Shown one piece after another: positions 43,404-52,399 of a DNA stretch of 64,000 bases. The position numbers and the translations under genes were made by a program. Each line of letters starts with the position of its first letter. The stretch's first letter is position 1. The notes beneath the pieces were generated by a model, which did no database searches, was not told the origin of the DNA, and was given only the letters and a program-made list of their open reading frames with translations. This stretch comes from Myroides sp. WP-1 (GTDB lineage: Bacteria > Bacteroidota > Bacteroidia > Flavobacteriales > Flavobacteriaceae). Location: assembly GCF_014145635.1 (NCBI RefSeq), contig NZ_JACHTC010000004.1, positions 62,001 through 126,000 of the forward strand, in the 5' to 3' direction.

Positions 43404-44195
43404 ATGTCAGAAAATTTAGTAGTGCCTACAATGGCCGAAATGATGGCAAGAGGAGAACAACCGGATGTTTTATTTTGGGTTGGTTGTTCAGGTAGTTTTG
43501 ACGATAGAGCAAAAAAAATAACAAAGGCCTTTGTGAAATTGTTGAACAAAGCCAATGTATCTTTCGCTGTACTAGGAACAGAAGAAGGATGTACAGGTGA
43601 TCCAGCAAAACGCGCTGGAAATGAGTTCGCTTTTCAAATGCAAGCCATGATGAATATTCAAGTATTGGATGGATATGAGGTAAAGAAAATAGTTACCGCT
43701 TGTCCGCATTGTTTCAATACATTGAAAAATGAATATCCAGGTTTAGGAGGAAAATACGAAGTTGTACATCATACGCAATTTCTAAAATCGCTCTTAGACG
43801 AAGGACGTCTAACGATTGAAGGCGGTAGCTTTAAAGGCAAGCGCATTACATTTCACGATCCTTGCTATTTAGGACGTGCCAATAACGTTTTTGAAGCTCC
43901 TCGTCAGCTAATTGAGAAATTAGATGCGGAGTTAGTAGAAATGAAGCGTTCTCGTTTAAACGGATTTTGCTGTGGAGCGGGTGGAGCACAATTGTTCAAA
44001 GAACCCGAACACGGAAGCAAAGAAGTACACGTAGAACGTACAGAAGAAGCATTAGGAACAAACGCTGAAATTATCGCAGCAGGATGTCCATTTTGTAATA
44101 CCATGCTTACTGATGGTGTGAAGTTCAAAGAAAAAGAAGGTGAAGTTAAAGTCCTTGACGTTGCCGAGTTAATTGCAAATGCAGAAGATTTATAA
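43404..44195 (+). CDS. CCG-domain Fe-S protein, HdrB-like
   Basis: 263 residues with two CCG-type cysteine motifs: a first with FWVGCSGSFDDRAKKI and later ACPHCFNTLKNEYPG, and a second with RLNGFCCGAGGAQLFKEP followed by AAGCPFCNTMLTDG. CCG domains bind 4Fe-4S clusters or flavin-linked substrates in HdrB, GlpC and LutA-type proteins. With the preceding membrane protein it forms an HdrC/HdrB-like pair. It begins 57 bases after that gene and ends 3 bases before the next. A redox partner enzyme (dehydrogenase) is not encoded in this run. Confidence 0.85.
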   Translation: MSENLVVPTMAEMMARGEQPDVLFWVGCSGSFDDRAKKITKAFVKLLNKANVSFAVLGTEEGCTGDPAKRAGNEFAFQMQAMMNIQVLDGYEVKKIVTACPHCFNTLKNEYPGLGGKYEVVHHTQFLKSLLDEGRLTIEGGSFKGKRITFHDPCYLGRANNVFEAPRQLIEKLDAELVEMKRSRLNGFCCGAGGAQLFKEPEHGSKEVHVERTEEALGTNAEIIAAGCPFCNTMLTDGVKFKEKEGEVKVLDVAELIANAEDL

Positions 44196-44198
44196 ACT

Positions 44199-44684
44199 AT
44201 GTTTAAGCCATTTGAAGAAATGCCTGATCATTCCAGAGTTTGGATTTATCAGTCAAATAGAAAATTTTCCGATGAAGAAGTAGAAGAAATTGATGCGGTT
44301 ATGCGTCAATTTACGGAAGAATGGGTAGCACACGCAACACCCCTAACAGCTTCATACGAGATCAAATACAATCGCTTTATCATCCTAGCCGTAGATCAAG
44401 ATATTCACGCTGCTTCAGGGTGCTCTATCGATGCTTCCGTACGCGTTATTCAAGATATTGAACAAAAATATGCCGTGGATTTACTAGATAAAATGAATGT
44501 TACTTATAAAACAGGAGAGTTCATCGCTTTTAAAACAGTCGTAGAGTTTAAACAAATGGTAAAGACAAAAGCAGTATCTGCGAGTACAATTGTGTTTAAC
44601 AACTTAGTAAACGATTTAGGAGAATATAGAGAATTCTGGGAAGTACCTGCAGAGGAAAGCTGGCACAGTCGCTTTTTTAAATAG
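44199..44684 (+). CDS. Conserved protein of unknown function (often mislabelled ABC transporter ATPase)
   Basis: 161 residues, soluble, starting MFKPFEEMPDHSRVWIYQSN and including IKYNRFIILAVDQDIHAASGCSIDASVRVI. No Walker A, Walker B or ABC signature is present, so the database label ABC transporter ATPase used for close relatives is not supported. It starts 3 bases after the CCG protein gene and therefore belongs to the MlaD/Fe-S run. Function is unknown. The small size and the conserved Cys/Ser/His cluster (AASGCSIDAS) would suit a ligand-binding protein, but that is only an impression. Confidence 0.7.
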   Translation: MFKPFEEMPDHSRVWIYQSNRKFSDEEVEEIDAVMRQFTEEWVAHATPLTASYEIKYNRFIILAVDQDIHAASGCSIDASVRVIQDIEQKYAVDLLDKMNVTYKTGEFIAFKTVVEFKQMVKTKAVSASTIVFNNLVNDLGEYREFWEVPAEESWHSRFFK

Positions 44685-44714
44685 GACAAAATGTAACTTC
44701 CATAAAAATAAATC

Positions 44715-44749
44715 AATCACCGTCATTTTTTTGATGGTGATTTTTTTTT
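44715..44749 (+). terminator. Intrinsic terminator of the MlaD/Fe-S gene run
   Basis: AATCACCGTCA (44715-44725) pairs with TGATGGTGATT (44732-44742), one mismatch, followed by a T-run to 44749. Confidence 0.85.
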
Positions 44750-45062
44750 GTTCTTTTTATGCCTTCTTTTTCTTTCCAATTGGTAACTCCTGCTATTTAT
44801 TTTGCAATATGCGATGAAAAGGGATTGATACTAAATGAGTTGGAATGAACTAGATAAATGAATAAACTAAAAATATTCCTATGTATATTGTTCTTTTTAC
44901 TTTGATAGTGTACTTTTTTTTATAAAATTCTATATTTATTTCAGTTAGAAGTACAAGTTTGGTCTTTTTTATATAAAGCAGATTTGCTAAGTTTGCAAGA
45001 AGGACAATTTTCTATTGGTATTTCTTTAGAGGATTCCTATATTTAAAAAAGCTAAAAAATCT
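44750..45062. other. Intergenic stretch upstream of the GH3 fusion gene
   Basis: About 310 bases, no supportable gene; the longest open frames are about 30 codons. It contains the promoter element described at 44988-44995. Confidence 0.4.
44988..44995 (+). promoter_or_regulatory. TAnnTTTG promoter element of the GH3/serine-hydrolase gene
   Basis: TAAGTTTG followed by C, exact consensus, 67 bases before the ATG at 45063. Confidence 0.6.
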
Positions 45063-47957
45063 ATGAAAAGAACATTATTAACACTTTTGTTACTCCCTTT
45101 TTTGTCTCACGGACAACCTAAAAACAAACTGTATTCTTCTGAAATTCAACAACGACAATGGGTTGATAGTGTCTATAATTCGATGTCTTTAGATCGCAGA
45201 ATAGGACAGTTATTTATGGTAGCCGCTTATTCGAATAAGAACGAGAAACACGTAGCAGAACTAGAGCGTTTAGTCAATGTGAATCACGTAGGTGGTTTGA
45301 TTTTTTTTCAAGGCGGACCACAACGACAAGCACAAATCGCCAATCGCTTGCAAGGACAGAGTAAATTGCCTTTACTGGTGGGAATTGATGGAGAATGGGG
45401 ATTGCGCATGCGATTAGATTCTACTTATCGATTTCCTTATAACATGACTTTAGGTGCTGTTCAAAACCTAGATCTCATTGAAGAGGTTGGTAAAGCGATG
45501 GCTAAACAGTCCAAACGCATAGGAATACACTTTAATTTTGGCCCTGTTGTCGATGTGAATAACAATCCGGATAATCCGATTATTGGCGTGCGTTCTTATG
45601 GTGAAACCAGAGAAATTGTTACAGATAGAGCCTTAGCTTTTATGAACGGTTATCAAAGTGAAGGACTTTTTGCGACGGCAAAACATTTCCCCGGACATGG
45701 TGATACCTCGACAGACTCTCATCACAACTTGCCTTTAATCGATTTAGATAAAGATCGACTGCATCAAGTGGAGTTGTATCCTTATAAGAAGTTGTTTAAA
45801 AATGGACTTTCCAGCGTTATGGTGGCGCATTTGAATTTACCTGCATATGAACCCAATGATGCTATTCCTAGTTCATTGTCTTATAATGTGGTAACCAAAT
45901 TGCTAAGAGATGAACTTGAATTCGAAGGGTTGATTTTTACGGATGCCTTGAATATGAAAGGAGTAGCTAATTATTTATCTCCTGGTGAAGTGGATTTAGC
46001 AGCTTTTAAAGCAGGGAATGATTTACTATTATTTTCTGAAGATGTAGACAAAGCAGCAATAAAAATAAAAGAAGCCTACGAATTGGGAGACATCACTGAA
46101 AGTCGATTGGCTTATTCGGTAAAAAAGGTATTGGGTTATAAGTATAAAGTAGGATTGACTAAACCCTTGGTTATTGATCAAACCAACCTCGTAGAAGAAC
46201 TAAATGACGCAGTATATGACGATCTTAATACCAAGTTGTATAGCGAAGCGATTACTTTGGTAAAGAATAACAATAAGCTTGTTCCTATTCGCAAATTAGA
46301 GCATGAGAAGATTGCCTATGTTGCCCTCGGAGACGATGACGGTACGCCCTTCCTAGAAATGATGCGAAATTATACAACCATTGAGGTAGTAGCTGCAACA
46401 GATCTTAGTCGTTTGAAAGACTATTCTCTTGTTGTTGTTGGTTATCACAAGGTAGATAACCCTTGGAGAAATCAAAATTTTTCTATAGAAGAGAAAGCGA
46501 TTATCGGAGAGATTGCCAAAGATAATAAAGCGATCTTGGTCTCTTTTGCCAAACCTTATGCTTTGAGTGGAATCGAAGATGAAATTAAAGAATTGGATGC
46601 TTTAGTTGTTGGATATCAGAATAATACTTTTGCAGAACAAGCAGCTGCCCAAATTGTTTTTGGTGCCTTAGGTGCAAAAGGCGAACTTCCTGTAACCATA
46701 ACGCGTAAATACGATGTTGGAACAGGTATTAAAACAAAATCAATAGATCGCCTTGGTTTTTCAACACCTGCTAATGAAGGATTAGACCCTGTTGTATTGC
46801 GTAAAATTGACAGTATCGCTCAATATGCGATTGATCAACAAATAACGCCAGGTGCTCAAATTTTGGTTGCTCGCCATGGTAAGGTAGTGTACAATAAATC
46901 TTTCGGCTATCATACGTATCAACCTGAATATCCTGTAAAAAATACTGATTTGTACGATTTGGCTTCGTTGACTAAGATTTTAGCAACACTGCCAATGGTG
47001 ATGAAATTATACGATGAACACAAGATAACGATGCATTCAAAACTGGGGGATTTGGTACCCGAGTTTAAAAGAACAGATAAGCAAGATATTACCCTAAAAG
47101 ACTTACTGACTCACCAATCGGGATTAGTGGCGTGGATTCCCTTTTACAAAAGTACCTTAGACAGTGTTTCACGTCCAGATAGCAATTTGTATCGCACTCA
47201 ATTTTCTCCTGATTTCCCTACACAAGTAAGTGAACATTTATTTATCAAAAAGGGATATACACAAACGATGTTGAATGAAATTGCCAACAGTAAATTAGCG
47301 AGTAAAAAAGAATATAAATACAGCGATTTAGGTTTTATTTCTTTAAAGCAATACATTGAAAGTGCATATTATCGTACGTTGGATCAGTTAGTTCAGGAAA
47401 AATTTTACCAATCGATTGGAGCTAACCGACTGACTTATTTGCCGTTGCGAAAATTTGATGCAAAAGAAATTACACCAACAGAAGAGGATAACTATTATCG
47501 CTATACGACAGTTCACGGTTATGTACACGATATGGGAGCAGCCATGCAAGGTGGAGTTGCAGGACATGCCGGGCTTTTTGGCACGGCTCTAGATGTAGCC
47601 AAAATCATGCAATTGTACCTGAATGAAGGACATTATGGAGAAGAGCAATTCTTTTCAAAATCTACCTTCGAAGTTTTCAATGCATGTGTATATTGCGATA
47701 AAGGAAATAGAAGAGGGATTGGGTTTGATAAACCACAACTAGCAGGTAAACCAGGACCAACTTGTGGATGTGCTTCACTAACTAGTTTTGGACATACGGG
47801 TTTTACAGGTACAATGACCTGGGCAGATCCAGAGAAAGACCTGATTTATGTGTTTCTCTCTAATCGAACTTATCCTGATTCAAATAGCAACCGCTTGTCA
47901 AAAGAAAATATTCGCGAAAATATTCAACAAGTTATTTACGAGTCAATTGTAAAGTAA
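45063..47957 (+). CDS. GH3 beta-N-acetylglucosaminidase fused to a class C beta-lactamase-type serine hydrolase
   Basis: 964 residues with a signal peptide (about 1-17, ending SHGQP). The GH3 domain (about 40-560) has the NagZ-type catalytic loop KHFPGHGDTSTDSHHNLP and nucleophile Asp in IFTDALNMKGV. The serine-hydrolase domain (about 590-960) has the SxxK motif SLTK with Ser635 and Lys638, a YSDLGF motif standing for YxN, and FGHTGFTGT for the KTG box. Together this suggests an exported muropeptide-processing enzyme: the GH3 half could remove GlcNAc and the second half could act as a peptidase or esterase. Such fusions occur widely in Bacteroidota, but substrates are not established. Single-gene unit. 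Confidence 0.92.
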   Translation: MKRTLLTLLLLPFLSHGQPKNKLYSSEIQQRQWVDSVYNSMSLDRRIGQLFMVAAYSNKNEKHVAELERLVNVNHVGGLIFFQGGPQRQAQIANRLQGQSKLPLLVGIDGEWGLRMRLDSTYRFPYNMTLGAVQNLDLIEEVGKAMAKQSKRIGIHFNFGPVVDVNNNPDNPIIGVRSYGETREIVTDRALAFMNGYQSEGLFATAKHFPGHGDTSTDSHHNLPLIDLDKDRLHQVELYPYKKLFKNGLSSVMVAHLNLPAYEPNDAIPSSLSYNVVTKLLRDELEFEGLIFTDALNMKGVANYLSPGEVDLAAFKAGNDLLLFSEDVDKAAIKIKEAYELGDITESRLAYSVKKVLGYKYKVGLTKPLVIDQTNLVEELNDAVYDDLNTKLYSEAITLVKNNNKLVPIRKLEHEKIAYVALGDDDGTPFLEMMRNYTTIEVVAATDLSRLKDYSLVVVGYHKVDNPWRNQNFSIEEKAIIGEIAKDNKAILVSFAKPYALSGIEDEIKELDALVVGYQNNTFAEQAAAQIVFGALGAKGELPVTITRKYDVGTGIKTKSIDRLGFSTPANEGLDPVVLRKIDSIAQYAIDQQITPGAQILVARHGKVVYNKSFGYHTYQPEYPVKNTDLYDLASLTKILATLPMVMKLYDEHKITMHSKLGDLVPEFKRTDKQDITLKDLLTHQSGLVAWIPFYKSTLDSVSRPDSNLYRTQFSPDFPTQVSEHLFIKKGYTQTMLNEIANSKLASKKEYKYSDLGFISLKQYIESAYYRTLDQLVQEKFYQSIGANRLTYLPLRKFDAKEITPTEEDNYYRYTTVHGYVHDMGAAMQGGVAGHAGLFGTALDVAKIMQLYLNEGHYGEEQFFSKSTFEVFNACVYCDKGNRRGIGFDKPQLAGKPGPTCGCASLTSFGHTGFTGTMTWADPEKDLIYVFLSNRTYPDSNSNRLSKENIRENIQQVIYESIVK

Positions 47958-48077
47958 AAATGAATGAGGTGGCAAGAAGTACTTGTGTTAAATAGTTTGT
48001 ATTCTATATAATCAAAAGATAAATTTTTATTTAGTATAAATAATTCGAAGTATCTTTAAGCACCAAATAATTCATAT

Positions 48078-49211
48078 ATGAAAATCGCAATCGTATGCTA
48101 CCCAACTTTCGGCGGAAGTGGGGTTGTAGCTACAGAGCTAGGTTTGGAACTAGCAAAAAGAGATCATGAAGTACATTTTATCACCTATAGTCAACCCGTT
48201 CGTTTAGCTTTATTAAATCCAAAGATTTATTATCACGAAGTTAATGTACCCGAATATCCTTTGTTTCACTATCAACCATACGAATTAGCTTTATCTAGTA
48301 AATTAGTAGATATCGTTAAATTGTTTAATATCGATGTTTTGCATGTGCATTACGCTATTCCTCATGCTTATGCCGGTTATATGGCTAAACAAATGTTGAA
48401 GGAAGAAGGGATTGATTTACCGATGATCACCACACTACATGGTACGGATATTACTTTAGTAGGTAATCATCCGAATTATAAAACAGCCGTTACGTTTAGT
48501 ATCAATCAATCGGACTTTGTAACTTCTGTATCTGAATCTTTGAAACAATCAACCTATGAGTTGTTTCAAAGTAAAAAAGAAATCTGTGTAATCCCGAATT
48601 TTATTGAAGTAAAAGATGTAGACTGCTCAGAAACGCCTTGTAAACGAAGCGCTATGGCTGAAAAAGGAGAGTTTATTATTACCCATATCAGTAATTTCAG
48701 AAAGGTAAAACGCATTGGCGATGTCGTGAAAATCTTTTATGGCATTCAACAAGTTGTTCCTGCCAAATTAATGCTTGTTGGCGATGGCCCTGAGAAAGAA
48801 AAGGCAGAGCGTTTAGCGATGGAATTGGGTATTTACGATAAGATTATTTTCTTTGGAAACAGTACCGAAGTCAATCAGATATTAGGTTACTCTGACTTGT
48901 TTTTGTTGCCATCGGAAACTGAGAGCTTTGGATTAGCTGCATTGGAAGCTATGGCAGTTGGTGTTCCTGTTATTTCGAGTAATACTGGAGGTTTACCTGA
49001 AGTTAACGAACACGGAGTTTCAGGATACCTCAGTGATGTAAAGGATGTCGATGACATGGTTAAGAATGCTTTGGCAATTTTAAAAGATGAAGATACTTTA
49101 TGTCGATTTAAAGAAGGAGCACGCGAAACGGCAAAACGCTTTCAAATAAGTGAAATTTTGCCGATCTATGAAAACCTATACGACCAAGCAGTAGCTTTAA
49201 AAAAGAAGTAA
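48078..49211 (+). CDS. bshA: N-acetyl-alpha-D-glucosaminyl L-malate synthase
   Basis: 377 residues. It belongs to the GT4 glycosyltransferases and catalyses the first step of bacillithiol synthesis, joining GlcNAc (from UDP-GlcNAc) to L-malate. The N-terminus IAIVCYPTFGGSGVVATELG contains the glycine-rich acceptor loop, HFITYSQPVRL follows, and the donor site has ESFGLAALEAMAVGVPVISS with the EX7E pair. The pattern MITTLHGTDITLVGNHPNY is typical of BshA. bshB and bshC are not in the window. A one-mismatch promoter element (TATCTTTA, 48051-48058) precedes it and a hairpin follows. Confidence 0.94.
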   Translation: MKIAIVCYPTFGGSGVVATELGLELAKRDHEVHFITYSQPVRLALLNPKIYYHEVNVPEYPLFHYQPYELALSSKLVDIVKLFNIDVLHVHYAIPHAYAGYMAKQMLKEEGIDLPMITTLHGTDITLVGNHPNYKTAVTFSINQSDFVTSVSESLKQSTYELFQSKKEICVIPNFIEVKDVDCSETPCKRSAMAEKGEFIITHISNFRKVKRIGDVVKIFYGIQQVVPAKLMLVGDGPEKEKAERLAMELGIYDKIIFFGNSTEVNQILGYSDLFLLPSETESFGLAALEAMAVGVPVISSNTGGLPEVNEHGVSGYLSDVKDVDDMVKNALAILKDEDTLCRFKEGARETAKRFQISEILPIYENLYDQAVALKKK

Positions 49212-49230
49212 ACATTAGTAAGATAAAAGA

Positions 49231-49265
49231 AAAACTCGTTTCTATAAAGAAGCGAGTTTTTTTTT
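49231..49265 (+). terminator. Intrinsic terminator after bshA
   Basis: AAAACTCG with TTTCT (49231-49243) pairs with AGAAGCGAGTTTT (49248-49260), one mismatch, 4-base loop, and a T-run to 49265. Confidence 0.85.
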
Positions 49266-49314
49266 GATTAAATTGTTCTATTCAAAAGGATAAGTATTAG
49301 GAGAGTTTAGACGT

Positions 49315-50190
49315 ATGAATAAAAAATCTACAGCTATAGAGACTTGGAGTCGATCAAAAATAATGGGGGAAGAAACCTGGGAGATTACTTTGTTTCAACA
49401 TAAGGAAAAGGGGAGAAGTGATTTGATGATTCCCCACAAGCACGATTTTTATTTGATTCTCTTCGTAGAAGAAGGTACTGGAATTCACGAAATTGATTTT
49501 ACTCAGCTCGAAGTTAAACCGTATCAAGTTCATTTTTTGCGTCCACAACAAGTTCACTACTGGAAACTTTCCGAAGATACAATGGGGTATCAATTGATGT
49601 TTTCAACAGGAGCGATTCACCTAGGTAATCGCTTAAGTACGTTGCCTTTTTTTCAAATTGATGTACCTCCCGTTTTAGAACTAACCGCATCTGCCTATGA
49701 ACAATTAAAAATAGAGTTGGAAAAACTCCATCAACTTTTACCCGATGAAACACCCATTGGTCAGGAAATTAGTGTTTTACAGTTTTTTCTCCTCTTAAAG
49801 AAGATTCAACAATTCTATTCTATGGCCTATCCTATTGTAGAAATACAAACGAAAGACCTTAAAATACAGGAGTTTAAAACGTTGTTAGAATTGCATTTTA
49901 AGACACAAAACCAAGTGGCTTTTTATGCAGATCAATTAAATATCACACCGAATTACCTCAATATACGAGCTAAGAAAATACTAGGTATTTCTGCAAGTCA
50001 TTGTATTCAGCAGCGAATTATTCTTGAAGCGGAGCGCTTGTTGATCACGACAGATTTGTCTATCAAAGAAATTGCCTATGAGTTGGGCTTTCATGATACA
50101 GGCTATTTCAATCATTACTTTAAAAAATGGCAGAAAAAGACGCCAGGTCAATTTCGGGATAGTTATAATATGTACAATAAAACACTGTAA
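49315..50190 (+). CDS. AraC-family transcriptional regulator
   Basis: 291 residues. The N-terminal cupin-like sensing domain (about 20-130) has MIPHKHDFYLILFVEEGTG and KPYQVHFLRPQQVHYWKL. The C-terminal AraC DNA-binding domain (about 190-285) has two helix-turn-helix units, VAFYADQLNITPNYLNIRAK and SIKEIAYELGFHDTGYFNHY, ending FKKWQKKTPGQFRDSY. It is transcribed in the same direction as, and 66 bases upstream of, the ankyrin lipoprotein and amidohydrolase genes, which are likely targets. The ligand may be the amidohydrolase substrate or product. Confidence 0.93.
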   Translation: MNKKSTAIETWSRSKIMGEETWEITLFQHKEKGRSDLMIPHKHDFYLILFVEEGTGIHEIDFTQLEVKPYQVHFLRPQQVHYWKLSEDTMGYQLMFSTGAIHLGNRLSTLPFFQIDVPPVLELTASAYEQLKIELEKLHQLLPDETPIGQEISVLQFFLLLKKIQQFYSMAYPIVEIQTKDLKIQEFKTLLELHFKTQNQVAFYADQLNITPNYLNIRAKKILGISASHCIQQRIILEAERLLITTDLSIKEIAYELGFHDTGYFNHYFKKWQKKTPGQFRDSYNMYNKTL

Positions 50191-50220
50191 ATACACAAGG
50201 GCTTTTTTTATAAGCAATTC

Positions 50221-50228
50221 TATATTTG
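50221..50228 (+). promoter_or_regulatory. TAnnTTTG promoter element of the ankyrin/amidohydrolase pair
   Basis: TATATTTG, exact consensus, 28 bases before the ATG at 50256. It gives the pair a promoter separate from the AraC gene, consistent with control by that regulator. Confidence 0.6.
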
Positions 50229-50255
50229 TAAAACGAATTTAAATATAAGTAGCTT

Positions 50256-50972
50256 ATGATTAGGAAAGTAGTTTGTGTTTTATTTGTAGTCTTATCCGTT
50301 GGACTATCTACTAATCTAATAGCGGGTTGTTCGAATAATAACAATAGTGAATTAGAAGGTAAGATGAATACTACAAGAGAGAAAGAGTTATTCCAAGCAA
50401 TTGAAAGCAAGGATTTAGCACAAGTAAAGGCAATTTTGAGTGCAACTGCATTTAATTTAGAAGTGAAAAACAGTAAAGGAGAAACGCCTTTAATGGTTGC
50501 TACTTATTTGAAATACAATGAAATTGCTTTCTATTTGATTGATCAGGGAGCCAATGTCAATACACAAGATTCGATGTTGAATAGTCCTTTTTTGTATGCA
50601 GGAGCAGAGGGCAATTTAGCGTTGGTCCAAAAGGCTTTGACGCATGGAGCAGATTTTACAGTATTTAATCGATACAACGGTACAGCTCTAATTCCAGCAG
50701 CAGAGAAAGGACATCTTGAGGTTGTCAAACTACTCGTTCACACGCCTAATTTTCCAATAAACCACGTCAATCGATTGGGATGGACTGCTTTAATGGAAGC
50801 AATTATATTGAGCAATGGTGGACCAACTCATGTCGCAATTGTCAAAGAATTAATAGCGGGTGGAGTTGATGTAAACATTCCAGATCACGATGGTAAAACA
50901 CCGCTGTACCACGCTAAAGCGAATAAATACAAAGAAATGATACAGCTGTTAGAGGCTGCAGGTGCATATTAA
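50256..50972 (+). CDS. Ankyrin-repeat lipoprotein
   Basis: 238 residues. The lipoprotein signal ends at Cys25 (NLIAGCSNNN). About five ankyrin repeats fill residues 45-235, recognisable from GETPLMVATYLKYNEIAFYL, DQGANVNTQD, GTALIPAAEKGHLEVVKLLV, GWTALMEAI and GKTPLYHAKANKYKEMIQLL. Ankyrin repeats bind proteins; its partner may be the amidohydrolase encoded next, since its stop codon overlaps that gene's ATG (TAATG). The lipid anchor places it on the periplasmic side of a membrane or on the surface. Confidence 0.9.
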   Translation: MIRKVVCVLFVVLSVGLSTNLIAGCSNNNNSELEGKMNTTREKELFQAIESKDLAQVKAILSATAFNLEVKNSKGETPLMVATYLKYNEIAFYLIDQGANVNTQDSMLNSPFLYAGAEGNLALVQKALTHGADFTVFNRYNGTALIPAAEKGHLEVVKLLVHTPNFPINHVNRLGWTALMEAIILSNGGPTHVAIVKELIAGGVDVNIPDHDGKTPLYHAKANKYKEMIQLLEAAGAY

Positions 50973-52324
50973 TGAAAAGAGAACGAATGAATAGGAAAGA
51001 ATTTCTTCATTTAACGACTGCTGGAGCAGGAGGTTTTTTCATTTCAGGAACGAAATGGGCTAACGTAAAAGACGATGAAGTAAAAACAGTAACAGCAGAT
51101 ACAAAAGAATTTGTATTAGTGAATGCTCGTTTAGAAGAGGGTTTTATTTATAATGACAACGGGCAGGTTAAAGCAACGCAAACCGGATTGTATGACTTAT
51201 ACATAAATGAAGGGAAGATTGTAGCCTTAAAGCCTGCACTAGGTGCAACGTATGATGGGGCTATCTTTGATGCAAAGGGAAAGTTGGTTTTACCAGGTTT
51301 GAGAGATATGCATATTCACATCGATAAAACGTTTTATGGAGAATCTTGGCATGCAGAACCTATAAGAGGAAAAACAGTAAAAGATATGATCGACTTAGAA
51401 CGTCGTATTTTACCAGATCTTCTCCTTCATTCGACGGCAAAAGCGGAACAAGCTATTGAGTTAATGAACCAAAAAGGAACTTATTTCGCGCGATGTCAAA
51501 CGAATATTGAGCCAACAAGTGGGCTGAAAAGTTTAGAGAACCTTCAAAAAGCGCTAGCAAATAAAAAAGATTTTATGCAAGCTGAAATTGTTGCTTTTCC
51601 ACAACACGGTATTTTGTATTCCGATTCTGAGGGTATATTGCGAGAAGCAGCACAGATGGGAGTAGATTATATAGGAGGGTTGGATCCTACTACGGTAGAT
51701 GGCGATATGAAAAAATCATTAGATGTGATGTTTCAGATTGCGTTAGATTACAATAAAGGAGTAGATATTCACCTGCATGAAGGAAAAGCTACCGGACTAG
51801 CGGCTATAGAGTATATGATTGCAACAGTGAGAGCAAACAAACCACTACAAGGAAAAACGTTTATTAGTCATGGATTTGCATTAGGTCAATTGGAAACGAA
51901 AGACGCAGAGGCATTAAGTGATCAGTTGGCAGAAGTAGGTATCGGGGTGATTTCAACAGTGCCTATCGGTAAATTAAATATGCCGATTCCAACGTTTTAT
52001 AAACACAACGTTTCACTGATGACAGGTACAGATAGTATTATAGATCACTGGTCTCCTTTTGGTTCTTGTGATATGTTGGAAAAAGCAAAATTAACAGCCG
52101 AATTATATGGTTGGCGAGATGAGTTTACTTTGTCTAGAGCTTTGCAAATAGCTACAAAAGATCAATTAACTCCACTGACTGCCGAAGGAAAACAGGTTTG
52201 GCCTTTACCTGGTCAAGAGGCTACCTTTATTGTCGTTGATGCATCGTGTTCTGCAGAAGCCGTTGCTAGAACTCCAAAACGAGAAGCTGTCTTTAATAGA
52301 GGAAAATTAGTACATAGCGTCTAA
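50972..52324 (+). CDS. Exported amidohydrolase, cytosine-deaminase-like
   Basis: 450 residues. An N-terminal hydrophobic segment after NRKEFLHLTTAGAGGFFISG resembles a Tat-type signal of Bacteroidota but lacks the second Arg, so the export route is uncertain. The amidohydrolase barrel has the metal motif LRDMHIHIDKTFYG (about residue 105), the later metal His in GVDIHLHEGKATG, and the Asp in SLMTGTDSIIDHWSP. These match CodA/atrazine-chlorohydrolase-like deaminases. The substrate is unknown, probably a cyclic amide or amine. Its start overlaps the ankyrin gene (TAATG), and an internal ATG (MNRKEF, 50987) is an alternative start. Confidence 0.88.
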   Translation: MKRERMNRKEFLHLTTAGAGGFFISGTKWANVKDDEVKTVTADTKEFVLVNARLEEGFIYNDNGQVKATQTGLYDLYINEGKIVALKPALGATYDGAIFDAKGKLVLPGLRDMHIHIDKTFYGESWHAEPIRGKTVKDMIDLERRILPDLLLHSTAKAEQAIELMNQKGTYFARCQTNIEPTSGLKSLENLQKALANKKDFMQAEIVAFPQHGILYSDSEGILREAAQMGVDYIGGLDPTTVDGDMKKSLDVMFQIALDYNKGVDIHLHEGKATGLAAIEYMIATVRANKPLQGKTFISHGFALGQLETKDAEALSDQLAEVGIGVISTVPIGKLNMPIPTFYKHNVSLMTGTDSIIDHWSPFGSCDMLEKAKLTAELYGWRDEFTLSRALQIATKDQLTPLTAEGKQVWPLPGQEATFIVVDASCSAEAVARTPKREAVFNRGKLVHSV

Positions 52325-52360
52325 AACAAACAGATTACTATATAGGAACAACAAACAACA

Positions 52361-52392
52361 AAAAGAGCGATTAGTAACTAATCGCTCTTTTT
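52361..52392 (+). terminator. Bidirectional intrinsic terminator
   Basis: AGAGCGATTAGT (52364-52375) pairs with ACTAATCGCTCT (52377-52388), with A-run before and T-run after. It lies between the amidohydrolase gene and the convergent DUF2853 gene. Confidence 0.9.
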
Positions 52393-52399
52393 TATTTTC

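Noticed and set aside
44199..44684. ABC transporter ATPase annotation used for relatives of this protein
   Set aside because: No Walker A, Walker B or LSGGQ motif is present in the 161 residues.
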